A DNA stretch of 17,635 nucleotides, taken from positions 1-17,635 of the forward strand of contig CAZAPV010000020.1 in NCBI GenBank assembly GCA_964487195.1, given 5' to 3'. The translations under genes and the position numbers were made by a program. The notes beneath the pieces were generated by a model. That model saw only the letters and a list, made by a program, of their open reading frames with translations, had not been told where the DNA came from and did no database searches. Positions 1 to 6,400 of this stretch are shown here, piece by piece. Position 1 is the stretch's first letter; every line of letters starts with the position of its first letter. The stretch is from CAZAPV01 sp964487195 (GTDB lineage: Bacteria; Patescibacteriota; Patescibacteriia; SG8-24).

Positions 1-488
1 ATCAGCGTGGTGAGTCCGTACTTCCATGATGCCACCGGCCGGGACACTTTGCGGAACGCGTAGGAAACGTACGCGGCGATCGCGAACAATACGAGCGTAA
101 TCGACCAGATCGCCTTGCTGCGCAGTTCGTTGCCGACCGTCGGGCCGACCGCTTCGAACTGATGCTCCGCGACGTCGCCGAATTTTTGCGAGAGCGTCGC
201 GAGCACTTTCTGGTGCGTCGATTCGTCGAGCGTCTTCATTCGGATGATCATCTCCTTGTCGCCGACGGTCTGCGCGACCGAATCGCCGAGGCCGATGCTT
301 TCGAGCGCCGCGCTCACCTCCGTGACCGATGGCCGGGCGCCCTTGAACTCGACGTCCATAAGCGAGCCGCCGGTGAAGTCGATCCCGAAGCGGAGCGGGA
401 ACACGAACAGCGAGACGATGCCCGCCACGACGAGCGCGCCGGACACCGTGAACCACACTTTGCGGAGTTTGATGATGGGAAGCGTCAT
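1..488 (-). CDS. secF: Protein translocase subunit SecF (partial, C-terminus beyond window)
   Basis: Inner-membrane partner of SecD; the SecDF complex uses the proton motive force to help pull exported proteins out of the SecYEG channel. Translating the minus strand from an ATG at 486-488 gives about 162 residues before the window edge. TM1 lies at about residues 12-30, followed by the SecF hallmark FGIDFTGGSLMDVEF (34-48), a short extracytoplasmic P1 domain, and VGPTVGNELRSKA (115-127) leading into TM2 (about 126-144). The start lies 1 nt after the secD stop (TGA-T-ATG), so translation is probably coupled; no clear Shine-Dalgarno is visible. The remaining four TM helices must lie left of position 1. 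Identity is secure; only the end is missing. Confidence 0.96.
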   Translation of the reverse strand, partial: MTLPIIKLRKVWFTVSGALVVAGIVSLFVFPLRFGIDFTGGSLMDVEFKGARPSVTEVSAALESIGLGDSVAQTVGDKEMIIRMKTLDESTHQKVLATLSQKFGDVAEHQFEAVGPTVGNELRSKAIWSITLVLFAIAAYVSYAFRKVSRPVASWKYGLTTL

Positions 489-489
489 A

Positions 490-2625
490 TCATTTCTTGG
501 GCGTTTGCTGCGTTTCGGTCGGCGGCTTGTGCAGCCCGGGCATGTACAGCCACGGATTTTTGAACGGACGCCAGCCGGCGACGAGGCGGAGCAGCGTGCG
601 GCTCACCGTGATCGCGGAGAACATCGACACGAGCACGCCGAGCGCGAGGTTGAGGGCGAATCCTTTGATGAGCGACGAGCTGGTGTAGAACAGGATCGCG
701 CAGGAGATGAGCGTCGTGAAGTTCGAGTCGCGGATCGAGTTCCACGCGCGTTTGAACCCTTCGTCGATCGCCGAGCCGAGCGTGCGGCCGCGCAGCAGTT
801 CTTCCTTCATGCGTTCGAAAATCAGCACGTTCGCGTCGACCGCCATGCCGACCGACAGGATGAGGCCAGCGATGCCGGAGAGCGACAGCGTCACCGGGAT
901 CAGCTTGTACAGCGCGAGGTTGATCGCGGTGTAAAGCGACAGCGCGCAGATCGCGATGAGACCGGGGAGGCGGTAGTACAACAGCATGAAGATCGCGACG
1001 ATCAGGAAGCCGATGAGCCCCGCCTTGAGCGACGCGTCGAGCGATTCCTTGCCGAGCGATGCCCCGACGGTCTGCTGCGATTCGAGCGAGATCGGCACCG
1101 GGAGCGCGCCGGCATTCAGACGGCGGACGAGCGTCTTCGCTTCGTCGATCGTGAAGTTGCCGCTGATCACCGCGCTGCCGTCGCGGATCGGTTCCTGCAC
1201 GGTCGGAACGCTGATCGCCTGGCCGTCGAGGAAGATCGCCACCGGCTTCTGCACGTTGCGCGTCGTGATATCCGCGAACAGCTTCTTCCCTTCGTCGTTG
1301 AATTGGAGCCCGACCTGCGGCTCGCCGGTCTGCTGGTTGAATTGGAGCGTCGCGCGGGTGAGATCCTTGCCGGAGAGATCGGTGTTCTTCCATTGATCCT
1401 GCGGCGGGAGGTAGTCGGCGGCGGTTCTGGTTTTCAAAAGAATGTACGCCAGATGGTATTCGTACATCGGCCGCTCGTGCAATTTCTCGATGATATGGAA
1501 ACCGAACTCCGTCTCGACGACGTCGGAGATCTGCCCGTCCGCGAGCGCGAACGCCGCGTCCTCGAACGGCTGCACCATAACCCCTTTGCCGAACCAGCCG
1601 AGGTCGCCGCCCTTGGACGCGCTCCCTTTGTCGTCGGAATTCTGTATGGCGAGCGTGCCGAAATTCGCGTTGGTCGCTTCGGCGCGCAGCTTCTCCGCGA
1701 GGGCGCGCGCGTCGTCTTTTGAACGGGTCTGCGAGCAGTTGCTCGCGCCCTGGTAGCAGATCAGGATGTGGAGCGCGTTGATCTCTTTGCCGGCCTCGCG
1801 CCGCTCGATGTACTTCACCACCTCGTGGCCGCTGCCGGTTTCGATGAGCTGCGGTATGACGACGCCGGGGAGCACCGTGAGCTGGATGATTTTCGTGATC
1901 GCCGCCTGATACGGGCTTTTCATCCCGACGAAGCCGACGTCGCCGCCGTTGTCCTTCGTGGCGTCGTCCTCGGAGTATTGCGCGGCGAGCGCGGCGAAAT
2001 CCGCGCCCGGCTTGCGCGCGGCCGCGAGCGCCTCCCGCGCCTTGGCGAGCGACGCGGCGTTGAAATCCGCCATCAGCTTCTTTTCGTCGGCGGTGAGCTG
2101 CCTCGCCGGTTCGTTCGATCCCTGCTCCTTGAACTCCAGGATCGGCGTTTCTCCGATCAGCTTGATCGCCTGGGTGATGTCCTTGATCCCGGCGAGGTCC
2201 ACGATCAGCCGCCACGCGTTGCCGGATTTGTTCACCTGGACGAGCGGCTCGGAGACGCCGAACGCGTTCACGCGCCGTTCGATCACGTCGCGAACGCCGG
2301 CCATCGCGTCGCTGCGCTGCGCATCCGGGACGTCTTTCATGTCGGCGACGTAGACGAGGTGCGCGCCGCCCTGCAGATCGAGGCCGAGCCGGAACGGCAC
2401 GGTCCAGAAATGCGGCACGCGCAGCCACGCGGGCGCGTGCATTTTCTCAAGCTGGGCGTTGTCCCAATCCGCTTTCGCGTTCCAGACGTTCGGATAACTC
2501 ATGTTGCCGGCGAACACCAAAAGCACGAGCACGAAAAAAACCGCCTGGCGGACGCGGCCGCGCGGCGTCTTGGGGACGACGAGCGACCGGAGGAACGAAC
2601 CGATGGTTGTCACGGGATTGGCCAT
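490..2625 (-). CDS. secD: Protein translocase subunit SecD with internal parvulin (PpiC-type) insertion
   Basis: 711 residues, longer than many SecD proteins because of an insertion. Order: TM1 (about 27-42); SecD motif RLGLDLQGGAHLVY (79-92); first part of P1 (to about 167, ending TPILEFKEQGS); an insertion of about 230 residues; return to SecD P1 (about 423-515, with DGQAISVPTVQEPI and SGNFTIDEAKTLVRRLNAGALP); then the RND-type membrane core (about 533-690) including SVGMAVDANVLIFERMKEE. The insertion contains parvulin-like sequence: residues 180-277 (DFAALAAQYS..., GGDVGFV, ending HEVVKYIER) and 283-383 (ALHILI..., GGDLGWFGKG, GFHIIEKL), then another strand-like HLAYILLKT (391-399). Start chosen at ATG 2623-2625, just ahead of TM1; there is no convincing Shine-Dalgarno. 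A longer in-frame extension would run into rlmN and is not used. SecD identity is certain; the insertion fold is read from motifs. Confidence 0.96.
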   Translation of the reverse strand: MANPVTTIGSFLRSLVVPKTPRGRVRQAVFFVLVLLVFAGNMSYPNVWNAKADWDNAQLEKMHAPAWLRVPHFWTVPFRLGLDLQGGAHLVYVADMKDVPDAQRSDAMAGVRDVIERRVNAFGVSEPLVQVNKSGNAWRLIVDLAGIKDITQAIKLIGETPILEFKEQGSNEPARQLTADEKKLMADFNAASLAKAREALAAARKPGADFAALAAQYSEDDATKDNGGDVGFVGMKSPYQAAITKIIQLTVLPGVVIPQLIETGSGHEVVKYIERREAGKEINALHILICYQGASNCSQTRSKDDARALAEKLRAEATNANFGTLAIQNSDDKGSASKGGDLGWFGKGVMVQPFEDAAFALADGQISDVVETEFGFHIIEKLHERPMYEYHLAYILLKTRTAADYLPPQDQWKNTDLSGKDLTRATLQFNQQTGEPQVGLQFNDEGKKLFADITTRNVQKPVAIFLDGQAISVPTVQEPIRDGSAVISGNFTIDEAKTLVRRLNAGALPVPISLESQQTVGASLGKESLDASLKAGLIGFLIVAIFMLLYYRLPGLIAICALSLYTAINLALYKLIPVTLSLSGIAGLILSVGMAVDANVLIFERMKEELLRGRTLGSAIDEGFKRAWNSIRDSNFTTLISCAILFYTSSSLIKGFALNLALGVLVSMFSAITVSRTLLRLVAGWRPFKNPWLYMPGLHKPPTETQQTPKK

Positions 2626-2650
2626 AAACAAAAAATGGGCACCTGCCCAT
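2626..2650 (-). terminator. Hairpin plus U-tract between rlmN and secD
   Basis: Read on the minus strand, ATGGGC-AGGT-GCCCAT forms a 6-bp stem with a 4-nt loop (2635-2650) and runs straight into TTTTTTGTTT, which ends at the secD ATG. It looks like a short intrinsic terminator for rlmN. The stem is modest, so read-through is plausible. Confidence 0.6.
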
Positions 2651-2677
2651 CCTAGAGGAGCGCCGAAGTTTTTGCAA
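2649..2677 (-). promoter_or_regulatory. Candidate secDF promoter overlapping the rlmN stop codon
   Basis: On the minus strand TTGCAA (2672-2677), a 17-nt spacer, then TAGGAT (2649-2654). The -10 contains the rlmN stop TAG, and the expected start point (about 2642) falls within the hairpin, so the new RNA would lack the terminator stem and have a short leader to the secD ATG at 2625. The same -10, TAGGAT, appears at the 3762-3767 promoter. The -35 matches TTGACA at only 4 of 6 positions. Confidence 0.45.
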
Positions 2678-3698
2678 TATGTTTGTTCGCCAGCTGGCCG
2701 CAGGCGGCGTCGATGTCCTCCCCGAAGCTGATGCGGTGCGTGACCGAAACTCCCTGTTTGATCAGGCGGTCCATGAACGCCGTCCGCTGCTCGCGCGGCG
2801 ACGTCTCGAAGACGCCCTCGCCCTGAACTTCGGTCGTATGATATTTGATCAGGTTCACATGGTACAGCGGATGCCGCATGATCGCCGCCAGTTCGTCCGC
2901 GACTTCGAGCGTGTCGTTCAGTCCATGGATCAGCAGATACTCGAACATCACCTTGCGTTTCGTTTTGGCGATGTACGTTTCGATCGTCGACATCAGTTTC
3001 GAAATGGGGTACGCGTTGTTGACCGGCATCAGTCTGGTGCGCAGCGCGTCGTTCGGCGCGTGGAGCGACACCGCGAGATTGATCTGCAGCGGTTCGTCCG
3101 CCATGCGCAGGATTCCGGGGACGATGCCGCACGTCGAAATGGAAAGTTTCCGCGCGGCGATCCCCAACCCCTTCTGATCATTGAAAATGCGCACGGCCGC
3201 CATCACCGCGTCGTAGTTGTGCATCGGCTCCCCCATCCCCATGAACACCGCGTTCGTGACGCGCTCCCCTCTGGTCTTCATCATGCGCGCGAAGTGCAGC
3301 ACCTGATCCGCGATCTCTTCGGTCGTCAGATTCCGTTTCAGTCCCATCGTCCCGGTCGCGCAGAACGAACAGCGCATCGGACAGCCGGCCTGGGAGGAGA
3401 CGCACACCGTGTTGCGGTCGCCCTCGTGTTCCATGAGCACGGTTTCGATCAGGTTGCCGTCGCGCAGTCTGAACGCGGCTTTGATCGTGTCTCCCCTGCT
3501 CGACGCCGTCTCGGTCACCAGTTCGAGCGACGAAATCGGCGCTTCCTTCTTGAGGACGGCGCGGAGCGGCTCCGGGAGCGTCGCCGCCTCGTCCCAATCC
3601 GAAATCAATTGCGCGTACACCGCGTCCTTAATCTGGGCGAGCCGAAACTTCGGCTCTCCCCGCTCCTCAAGCAATGCTTGGATCTTTGCGGCATCCAT
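2652..3698 (-). CDS. rlmN: 23S rRNA (A2503-C2)/tRNA (A37-C2) methyltransferase RlmN
   Basis: Radical-SAM enzyme that methylates C2 of A2503 in 23S rRNA and, in some bacteria, A37 of tRNAs; cytoplasmic. 348 residues, normal for the family. The [4Fe-4S] cluster motif C-x3-C-x2-C is C106-PMR-C110-SF-C113. The two mechanistic cysteines of the family are matched by C99 (in NTVCVSSQAG) and C333 (in GEDIDAACGQLANK). Other family blocks are visible: GMGEPMHNYD, KLSISTCGIVPGI, LAVSLHAPNDALR. The ATG at 3696-3698 is preceded almost directly by a promoter (-10 at 3707-3712), so the mRNA is probably leaderless. Followed by secD on the same strand after a small hairpin. RlmN rather than Cfr is preferred because the conserved RlmN-type C-terminus is present and the context is housekeeping. 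Confidence 0.97.
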   Translation of the reverse strand: MDAAKIQALLEERGEPKFRLAQIKDAVYAQLISDWDEAATLPEPLRAVLKKEAPISSLELVTETASSRGDTIKAAFRLRDGNLIETVLMEHEGDRNTVCVSSQAGCPMRCSFCATGTMGLKRNLTTEEIADQVLHFARMMKTRGERVTNAVFMGMGEPMHNYDAVMAAVRIFNDQKGLGIAARKLSISTCGIVPGILRMADEPLQINLAVSLHAPNDALRTRLMPVNNAYPISKLMSTIETYIAKTKRKVMFEYLLIHGLNDTLEVADELAAIMRHPLYHVNLIKYHTTEVQGEGVFETSPREQRTAFMDRLIKQGVSVTHRISFGEDIDAACGQLANKHIAKTSALL

Positions 3699-3706
3699 AA
3701 CCGGAC

Positions 3707-3735
3707 AGCATAGACGAAATGCGCGGGAAAATCAA
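3707..3735 (-). promoter_or_regulatory. rlmN promoter
   Basis: Minus-strand TTGATT (3730-3735), 17-nt spacer, TATGCT (3707-3712). A start point about 7 nt past the -10 would fall at about 3700, two bases before the ATG, so the transcript would be leaderless or nearly so. Confidence 0.6.
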
Positions 3736-3739
3736 GAGG

Positions 3740-3767
3740 TTGACATTTCACTCATACTAGGTAGGAT
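3740..3767 (+). promoter_or_regulatory. Promoter of the guanylate-kinase-like gene
   Basis: TTGACA (3740-3745), 16-nt spacer, TAGGAT (3762-3767). It is back to back with the divergent rlmN promoter: the two -35 boxes are 4 nt apart. A Shine-Dalgarno AAGGAG (3790-3795) lies 5 nt before the ATG at 3801. Confidence 0.7.
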
Positions 3768-3800
3768 CTGCTCAGTCCCTTTTCATCACAAGGAGAAAAA

Positions 3801-4334
3801 ATGGACAACGCCATCATCGCGCTCGTCGGACCGAGCGGGTCCGGCAAAAGCACGCTCATCACCGAGATGCTGCGGCGGTTCCCGAAGCGGCTCGCGGTCG
3901 TGCGCTCCACGACCACGCGGGCGAAACGCGGCGCCGAGGACGACATGTATTACGACTTCGTCACCGTTCCGGAATTCGAGGCGATGGACGCCGCCGACCG
4001 GTTCGTCAAACGGTACGAGTACGCCGGCAATCTGTACGGCACGGACCGCGCACACATCGATGCGCTGTTCGCGGCGGGCAAGTGCGGTATCAACGCCTTC
4101 CTCCCCGACGCCATGGTGCCGCTGCGTGCCGCGGGATACAGCGTGATCGTCATCAAGGTGATCCCGAAGGACGGATTCACATCGCGCTCCCGCACGCGCG
4201 CGAACGCCGACAAGAAACGATCGAAAATTCCGCTCGCCGTCGATTTTCCGCTCGAGAACTCGTTCGCCCACGACGGACTGGATCTCGCGGTCGGCCAGCT
4301 CTCCATTTTTCTCACCGCCCTCCTCTCATTATGA
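3801..4334 (+). CDS. Guanylate kinase-like P-loop protein
   Basis: 177 residues. The N-terminal two thirds read as a guanylate kinase: P-loop GPSGSGKST (10-18), then the GMP-site pattern STTTR (36-40) with R43 and E46, Y50-Y51, and the block YEYAGNLYGT (72-81) equivalent to the family E...YGT. GMP kinases convert GMP plus ATP to GDP plus ADP. The C-terminal part is atypical: the usual acidic residue segment before the lid reads GINAFLPDAMVPLR, and the lid is reduced to an Arg/Lys-rich stretch (129-142). The chain is a little shorter than most Gmk proteins. It has its own promoter, a strong Shine-Dalgarno 5 nt upstream, and a terminator overlapping its stop, so it is monocistronic. It may be the cell's Gmk or a divergent paralogue; family assignment is strong, substrate is not proven. 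Confidence 0.85.
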   Translation: MDNAIIALVGPSGSGKSTLITEMLRRFPKRLAVVRSTTTRAKRGAEDDMYYDFVTVPEFEAMDAADRFVKRYEYAGNLYGTDRAHIDALFAAGKCGINAFLPDAMVPLRAAGYSVIVIKVIPKDGFTSRSRTRANADKKRSKIPLAVDFPLENSFAHDGLDLAVGQLSIFLTALLSL

Positions 4335-4352
4335 GGAGGGCTTTTTTATTTT
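4317..4352 (+). terminator. Intrinsic terminator overlapping the stop of the kinase-like gene
   Basis: A 9-bp stem GCCCTCCTC / GAGGAGGGC (4317-4325 with 4333-4341), 7-nt loop, then TTTTTTATTTT. The stop TGA (4332-4334) lies at the top of the hairpin, so the last codons of the gene form the 5' arm. Confidence 0.92.
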
Positions 4353-4370
4353 CCTGCGCCGTGCTACGCT
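4342..4370 (+). promoter_or_regulatory. Weak candidate pyrFE promoter
   Basis: TACGCT (4365-4370) equals the -10 of the better promoter at 5788-5793. A 17-nt spacer would place the -35 on TTTTTT (4342-4347), the U-tract of the preceding terminator. The -35 is poor, so support rests on the -10 and on the need for a promoter after the terminator. Confidence 0.4.
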
Positions 4371-4389
4371 CGTGCCGGTTCCTTCCACA

Positions 4390-4395
4390 AAGGAG
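4390..4395 (+). promoter_or_regulatory. Shine-Dalgarno that fixes the pyrF start
   Basis: AAGGAG lies 6 nt before ATG 4402. This argues for starting at 4402 rather than at the upstream in-frame GTG (4372) or ATG (4396). Confidence 0.85.
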
Positions 4396-4401
4396 ATGCA
4401 C

Positions 4402-5100
4402 ATGGACGCAAAAGAACGGATCATCGTCGCGCTGGATGTCCCTGATCTCGAAACCGCGAAACCGCTCGTCGCCGCGCTCGCGCCGCACGTCGGTTATTTC
4501 AAAGTCGGCCTCGAGCTGATCACGGCGGTCGGGGGACCGGCGGCGGTCGCGCTGATCAAAGGCGCCGGCGGCAAGGTGATGTACGACGGCAAATTCGCCG
4601 ACATCCCGAACACGATGGCCGGCGCCGCACGATCGGTCGCCGCGCTCGGCGTCGAAATGTTCACGGTGCATGCGTCCGCCGGACCCGATTCGGTGTATGC
4701 GGCGGTGCGGCACGCGGGAAACGCGAAAGTCATCGGCGTTACCGTGCTCACCTCGCTTGACGATCATGCATGCCGTGGCATTTTCGGCGTGTCGGCGATC
4801 GCCGCGGTCGGTTCGTTCGCCTTTCTACTCAGAATGGCCGATGCGCACGCGATCGTCTGTTCGCCGCAGGAGGTTTCCTTGTTGCGCGAGATCCCCCTGC
4901 TCCGGATCACCCCCGGCGTCCGTCCGGTCTGGGCGGCGGCCGGCGATCAGAAACGGGTGATGACCCCTGGCGACGCGATACGCGCCGGCGCGGACATGCT
5001 CGTCATCGGACGGCCGATCCTGAAACCGCCCGCCGAGATCGGCGGTCCGGTCGACGCGGCGAAGCGCATCGCCGACGAGATCGCGGAGGCGACGGGATGA
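4402..5100 (+). CDS. pyrF: Orotidine 5'-phosphate decarboxylase
   Basis: Catalyses OMP to UMP plus CO2, the last step of de novo pyrimidine synthesis. 232 residues, typical. Visible motifs: LDVPD (11-15) at the first strand, FKVGLELI with K34, the catalytic signature D62-x-K64-x-x-D67-IPNT, GVTVLTSL (112-119), the phosphate-binding LRITPGVRP (167-175), and DQKRVMTPGDAIRAGADMLVIGRPI near the end (182-206). The start is set by AAGGAG at 4390-4395. The stop overlaps the pyrE start (ATGA, 5097-5100), so the two are translationally coupled and give orotate to UMP as one unit. The earlier pyrimidine genes are not in the window. Confidence 0.97.
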   Translation: MDAKERIIVALDVPDLETAKPLVAALAPHVGYFKVGLELITAVGGPAAVALIKGAGGKVMYDGKFADIPNTMAGAARSVAALGVEMFTVHASAGPDSVYAAVRHAGNAKVIGVTVLTSLDDHACRGIFGVSAIAAVGSFAFLLRMADAHAIVCSPQEVSLLREIPLLRITPGVRPVWAAAGDQKRVMTPGDAIRAGADMLVIGRPILKPPAEIGGPVDAAKRIADEIAEATG

Positions 5101-5747
5101 ACCGGCACGATCCGCTGCGGATCCTCCGTGAGTGCGAGGCGGTGATCCGTGACGGTCATTTCGTCTACGATTCCGGTCGCCATGGCGATACGTACGTCAA
5201 CAAGCGCGCCGTCTTCAGGCGGCCGGAGAAGCTCTCCGCGATCGCGCTCCGTCTGGCACTCGCTTGTTCGCGGCTCGACATCGAGGTCGTCGCCGGCCCT
5301 GCGGTCGGCGGCGCGTTTCTGGCGCAGTGGGTCGCCGGTTATCTGTGCAACTGGGGATCGCCGCGCCGCGAAGTGCTCGCCGTCTATGCGGAGAAAACCG
5401 CGGATCACGGCTTCGCGTTCAACTACGGCGACGACCGACGCATCGCCGGAAAACGCGTCCTCATCGTCGAGGACGTCCTGACCACCGGCGCGTCGGCACG
5501 AAAGGTGGTCGACGCTGCCCGCGCAGCCGGCGCCACCGTCGTCGGGGTCGGCGCGCTCGTCAATCGCGGCGGCGTCTCCGCCAAGGACGTTGGCGATCCT
5601 CCGGCGTTCACCGCGCTCGTCGATCTCCCGCTCGCATCATGGGACGAAACGTCCTGTCCGCTCTGCGCGGCGGGGGTCCCGGTCAACACCGAACTGGGCA
5701 AGGGCGCGGCGTTTCTCGCCCGAAAACGGTCTCAACAGCCGGCATGA
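5097..5747 (+). CDS. pyrE: Orotate phosphoribosyltransferase
   Basis: Transfers the ribosyl phosphate of PRPP to orotate, giving OMP, which the product of the upstream gene decarboxylates. 216 residues. Motifs: GHFVYDSGRHGDTYVNKRAV (20-39), matching the family GHF...SG.HsdtY.N block; AGPAVGGAFLA (66-76); the PRPP-binding signature VLIVEDVLTTG (121-131); and a C-terminal CPLC pair (187-190) seen in a subset of PyrE proteins. The ATG at 5097 overlaps the pyrF stop by 4 nt. The last codons and TGA lie in the stem of a terminator, so the operon ends here. In-frame open sequence extends upstream into pyrF but has no start support. Confidence 0.96.
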   Translation: MNRHDPLRILRECEAVIRDGHFVYDSGRHGDTYVNKRAVFRRPEKLSAIALRLALACSRLDIEVVAGPAVGGAFLAQWVAGYLCNWGSPRREVLAVYAEKTADHGFAFNYGDDRRIAGKRVLIVEDVLTTGASARKVVDAARAAGATVVGVGALVNRGGVSAKDVGDPPAFTALVDLPLASWDETSCPLCAAGVPVNTELGKGAAFLARKRSQQPA

Positions 5748-5767
5748 TCATGCCGGCTTTTTCTTTT
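5737..5767 (+). terminator. Intrinsic terminator of pyrFE, overlapping the pyrE stop
   Basis: A 22-base perfect inverted repeat (5737-5758; arm AGCCGGCAT, loop GATC) followed by TTTTCTTTT. The pyrE stop TGA (5745-5747) is inside it. The end of the U-tract supplies the first bases of the next TTGACA box. Confidence 0.95.
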
Positions 5768-5793
5768 GACAACGCGAGTGGCGGGAGTACGCT
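5766..5793 (+). promoter_or_regulatory. Promoter of the secreted-protein/metzincin operon
   Basis: Perfect TTGACA (5766-5771), 16-nt spacer, TACGCT (5788-5793). The predicted start point is about 5800, giving a leader of about 30 nt that carries AAAGGAAGGAA before the ATG at 5831. Confidence 0.8.
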
Positions 5794-5830
5794 GTGTGCA
5801 GATCTTTTCACCTCGAAAGGAAGGAACGCC

Positions 5831-6400
5831 ATGCGTCGTCTTGCAGCGATGCTCGTCTGCGGCGCATGCGCCGCACTGTGCAGCCGGACCGCTTCCGCGC
5901 AACCGCTCAACGGCCCGAATCCGTCGTTCCAGCTCGGCGCCGGAATCGGCGCGCCGATCGGCCTCGCGTTCGCGCATCTGCCTGTGCCGCTCTCGACCCA
6001 GTCGCCGACGTATCTGCTCTACGGCAGGATCGGTGCGCCGCTTTTGAGCGGCCTGCGGATAGAGATCAGCGGCGTGCTCCCGTGCGGCTTCGGCACCAAC
6101 GCGGTGATCGACGTGATCCGCGCGCCGGGGTTCCGCCTGCATCTCCTGGATCCTGGGGTGTTCTGGGATGCGATCAACCCGGTGTCGGTGCAGCGCATCA
6201 ACCGCCAGGTGGATCTCACCGCCGGCCTCGGCGCCGACTACGCGGTGGGCAACCACTTCGTCCTCGGTCTCGATGGCCGCGGCTTCTTCCCGAACCCCTA
6301 CGTGATCCTGCCGCAGTTCGGCACCTTCGCCCGACCGATCTATGAGGAAGCATGGAAAGGAGCGCAGGTATGGTTCAGTCTCTCTTACGTCTGGCCGTGA
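5831..6400 (+). CDS. Secreted beta-rich protein of unknown function
   Basis: 189 residues. Not a family I recognise. The N-terminus is a clear Sec signal peptide (MRR, hydrophobic core to about residue 17) with a likely signal peptidase I site ASA|Q after residue 23. The mature part alternates short hydrophobic strands with Gly/Pro turns (FQLGAGIGAPIGLAF, YLLYGRIGAPL, LTAGLGADYAVGN, HFVLGLDGRGFF) and ends in the strand VWFSLSYVWP. In a diderm one would suspect a small outer-membrane barrel; if this is a monoderm CPR cell, it is more likely a secreted or wall-associated beta protein. Start chosen at ATG 5831 because of the purine-rich ribosome site and signal peptide. The 3' end overlaps the next gene by 31 nt, so the two are co-expressed. 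Confidence 0.8.
   Translation: MRRLAAMLVCGACAALCSRTASAQPLNGPNPSFQLGAGIGAPIGLAFAHLPVPLSTQSPTYLLYGRIGAPLLSGLRIEISGVLPCGFGTNAVIDVIRAPGFRLHLLDPGVFWDAINPVSVQRINRQVDLTAGLGADYAVGNHFVLGLDGRGFFPNPYVILPQFGTFARPIYEEAWKGAQVWFSLSYVWP
6357..6362 (+). promoter_or_regulatory. Shine-Dalgarno that fixes the metzincin start
   Basis: AAGGAG lies 7 nt before ATG 6370 and inside the preceding gene. It selects 6370 (MVQSLLRL...) over the in-frame ATG at 6352, and the shorter form has the cleaner lipoprotein signal. Confidence 0.75.

Noticed and set aside
244..1722. 492-codon plus-strand open frame antisense to secD/secF.
   Set aside because: The opposite strand clearly encodes SecD and SecF; the product is low-complexity Arg/Asp-rich sequence, typical of a GC-rich shadow.
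2626..3132. Upstream in-frame extension of SecD into rlmN.
   Set aside because: The extra residues are the rlmN gene in another frame; TM1 and the normal SecD start follow at 2625.
2679..3713. 344-codon plus-strand open frame antisense to rlmN.
   Set aside because: RlmN with all its cysteines is on the other strand; the shadow shows only Arg/His/Asp-rich sequence.
5737..5758. 22-base perfect palindrome as an operator for pyrFE or the next operon.
   Set aside because: It is directly followed by a T-tract and sits at the operon end, so a terminator explains it fully.
6352..6369. Upstream ATG for the metzincin gene.
   Set aside because: The AAGGAG at 6357-6362 would lie inside the coding sequence; ATG 6370 is correctly spaced and begins the signal peptide.
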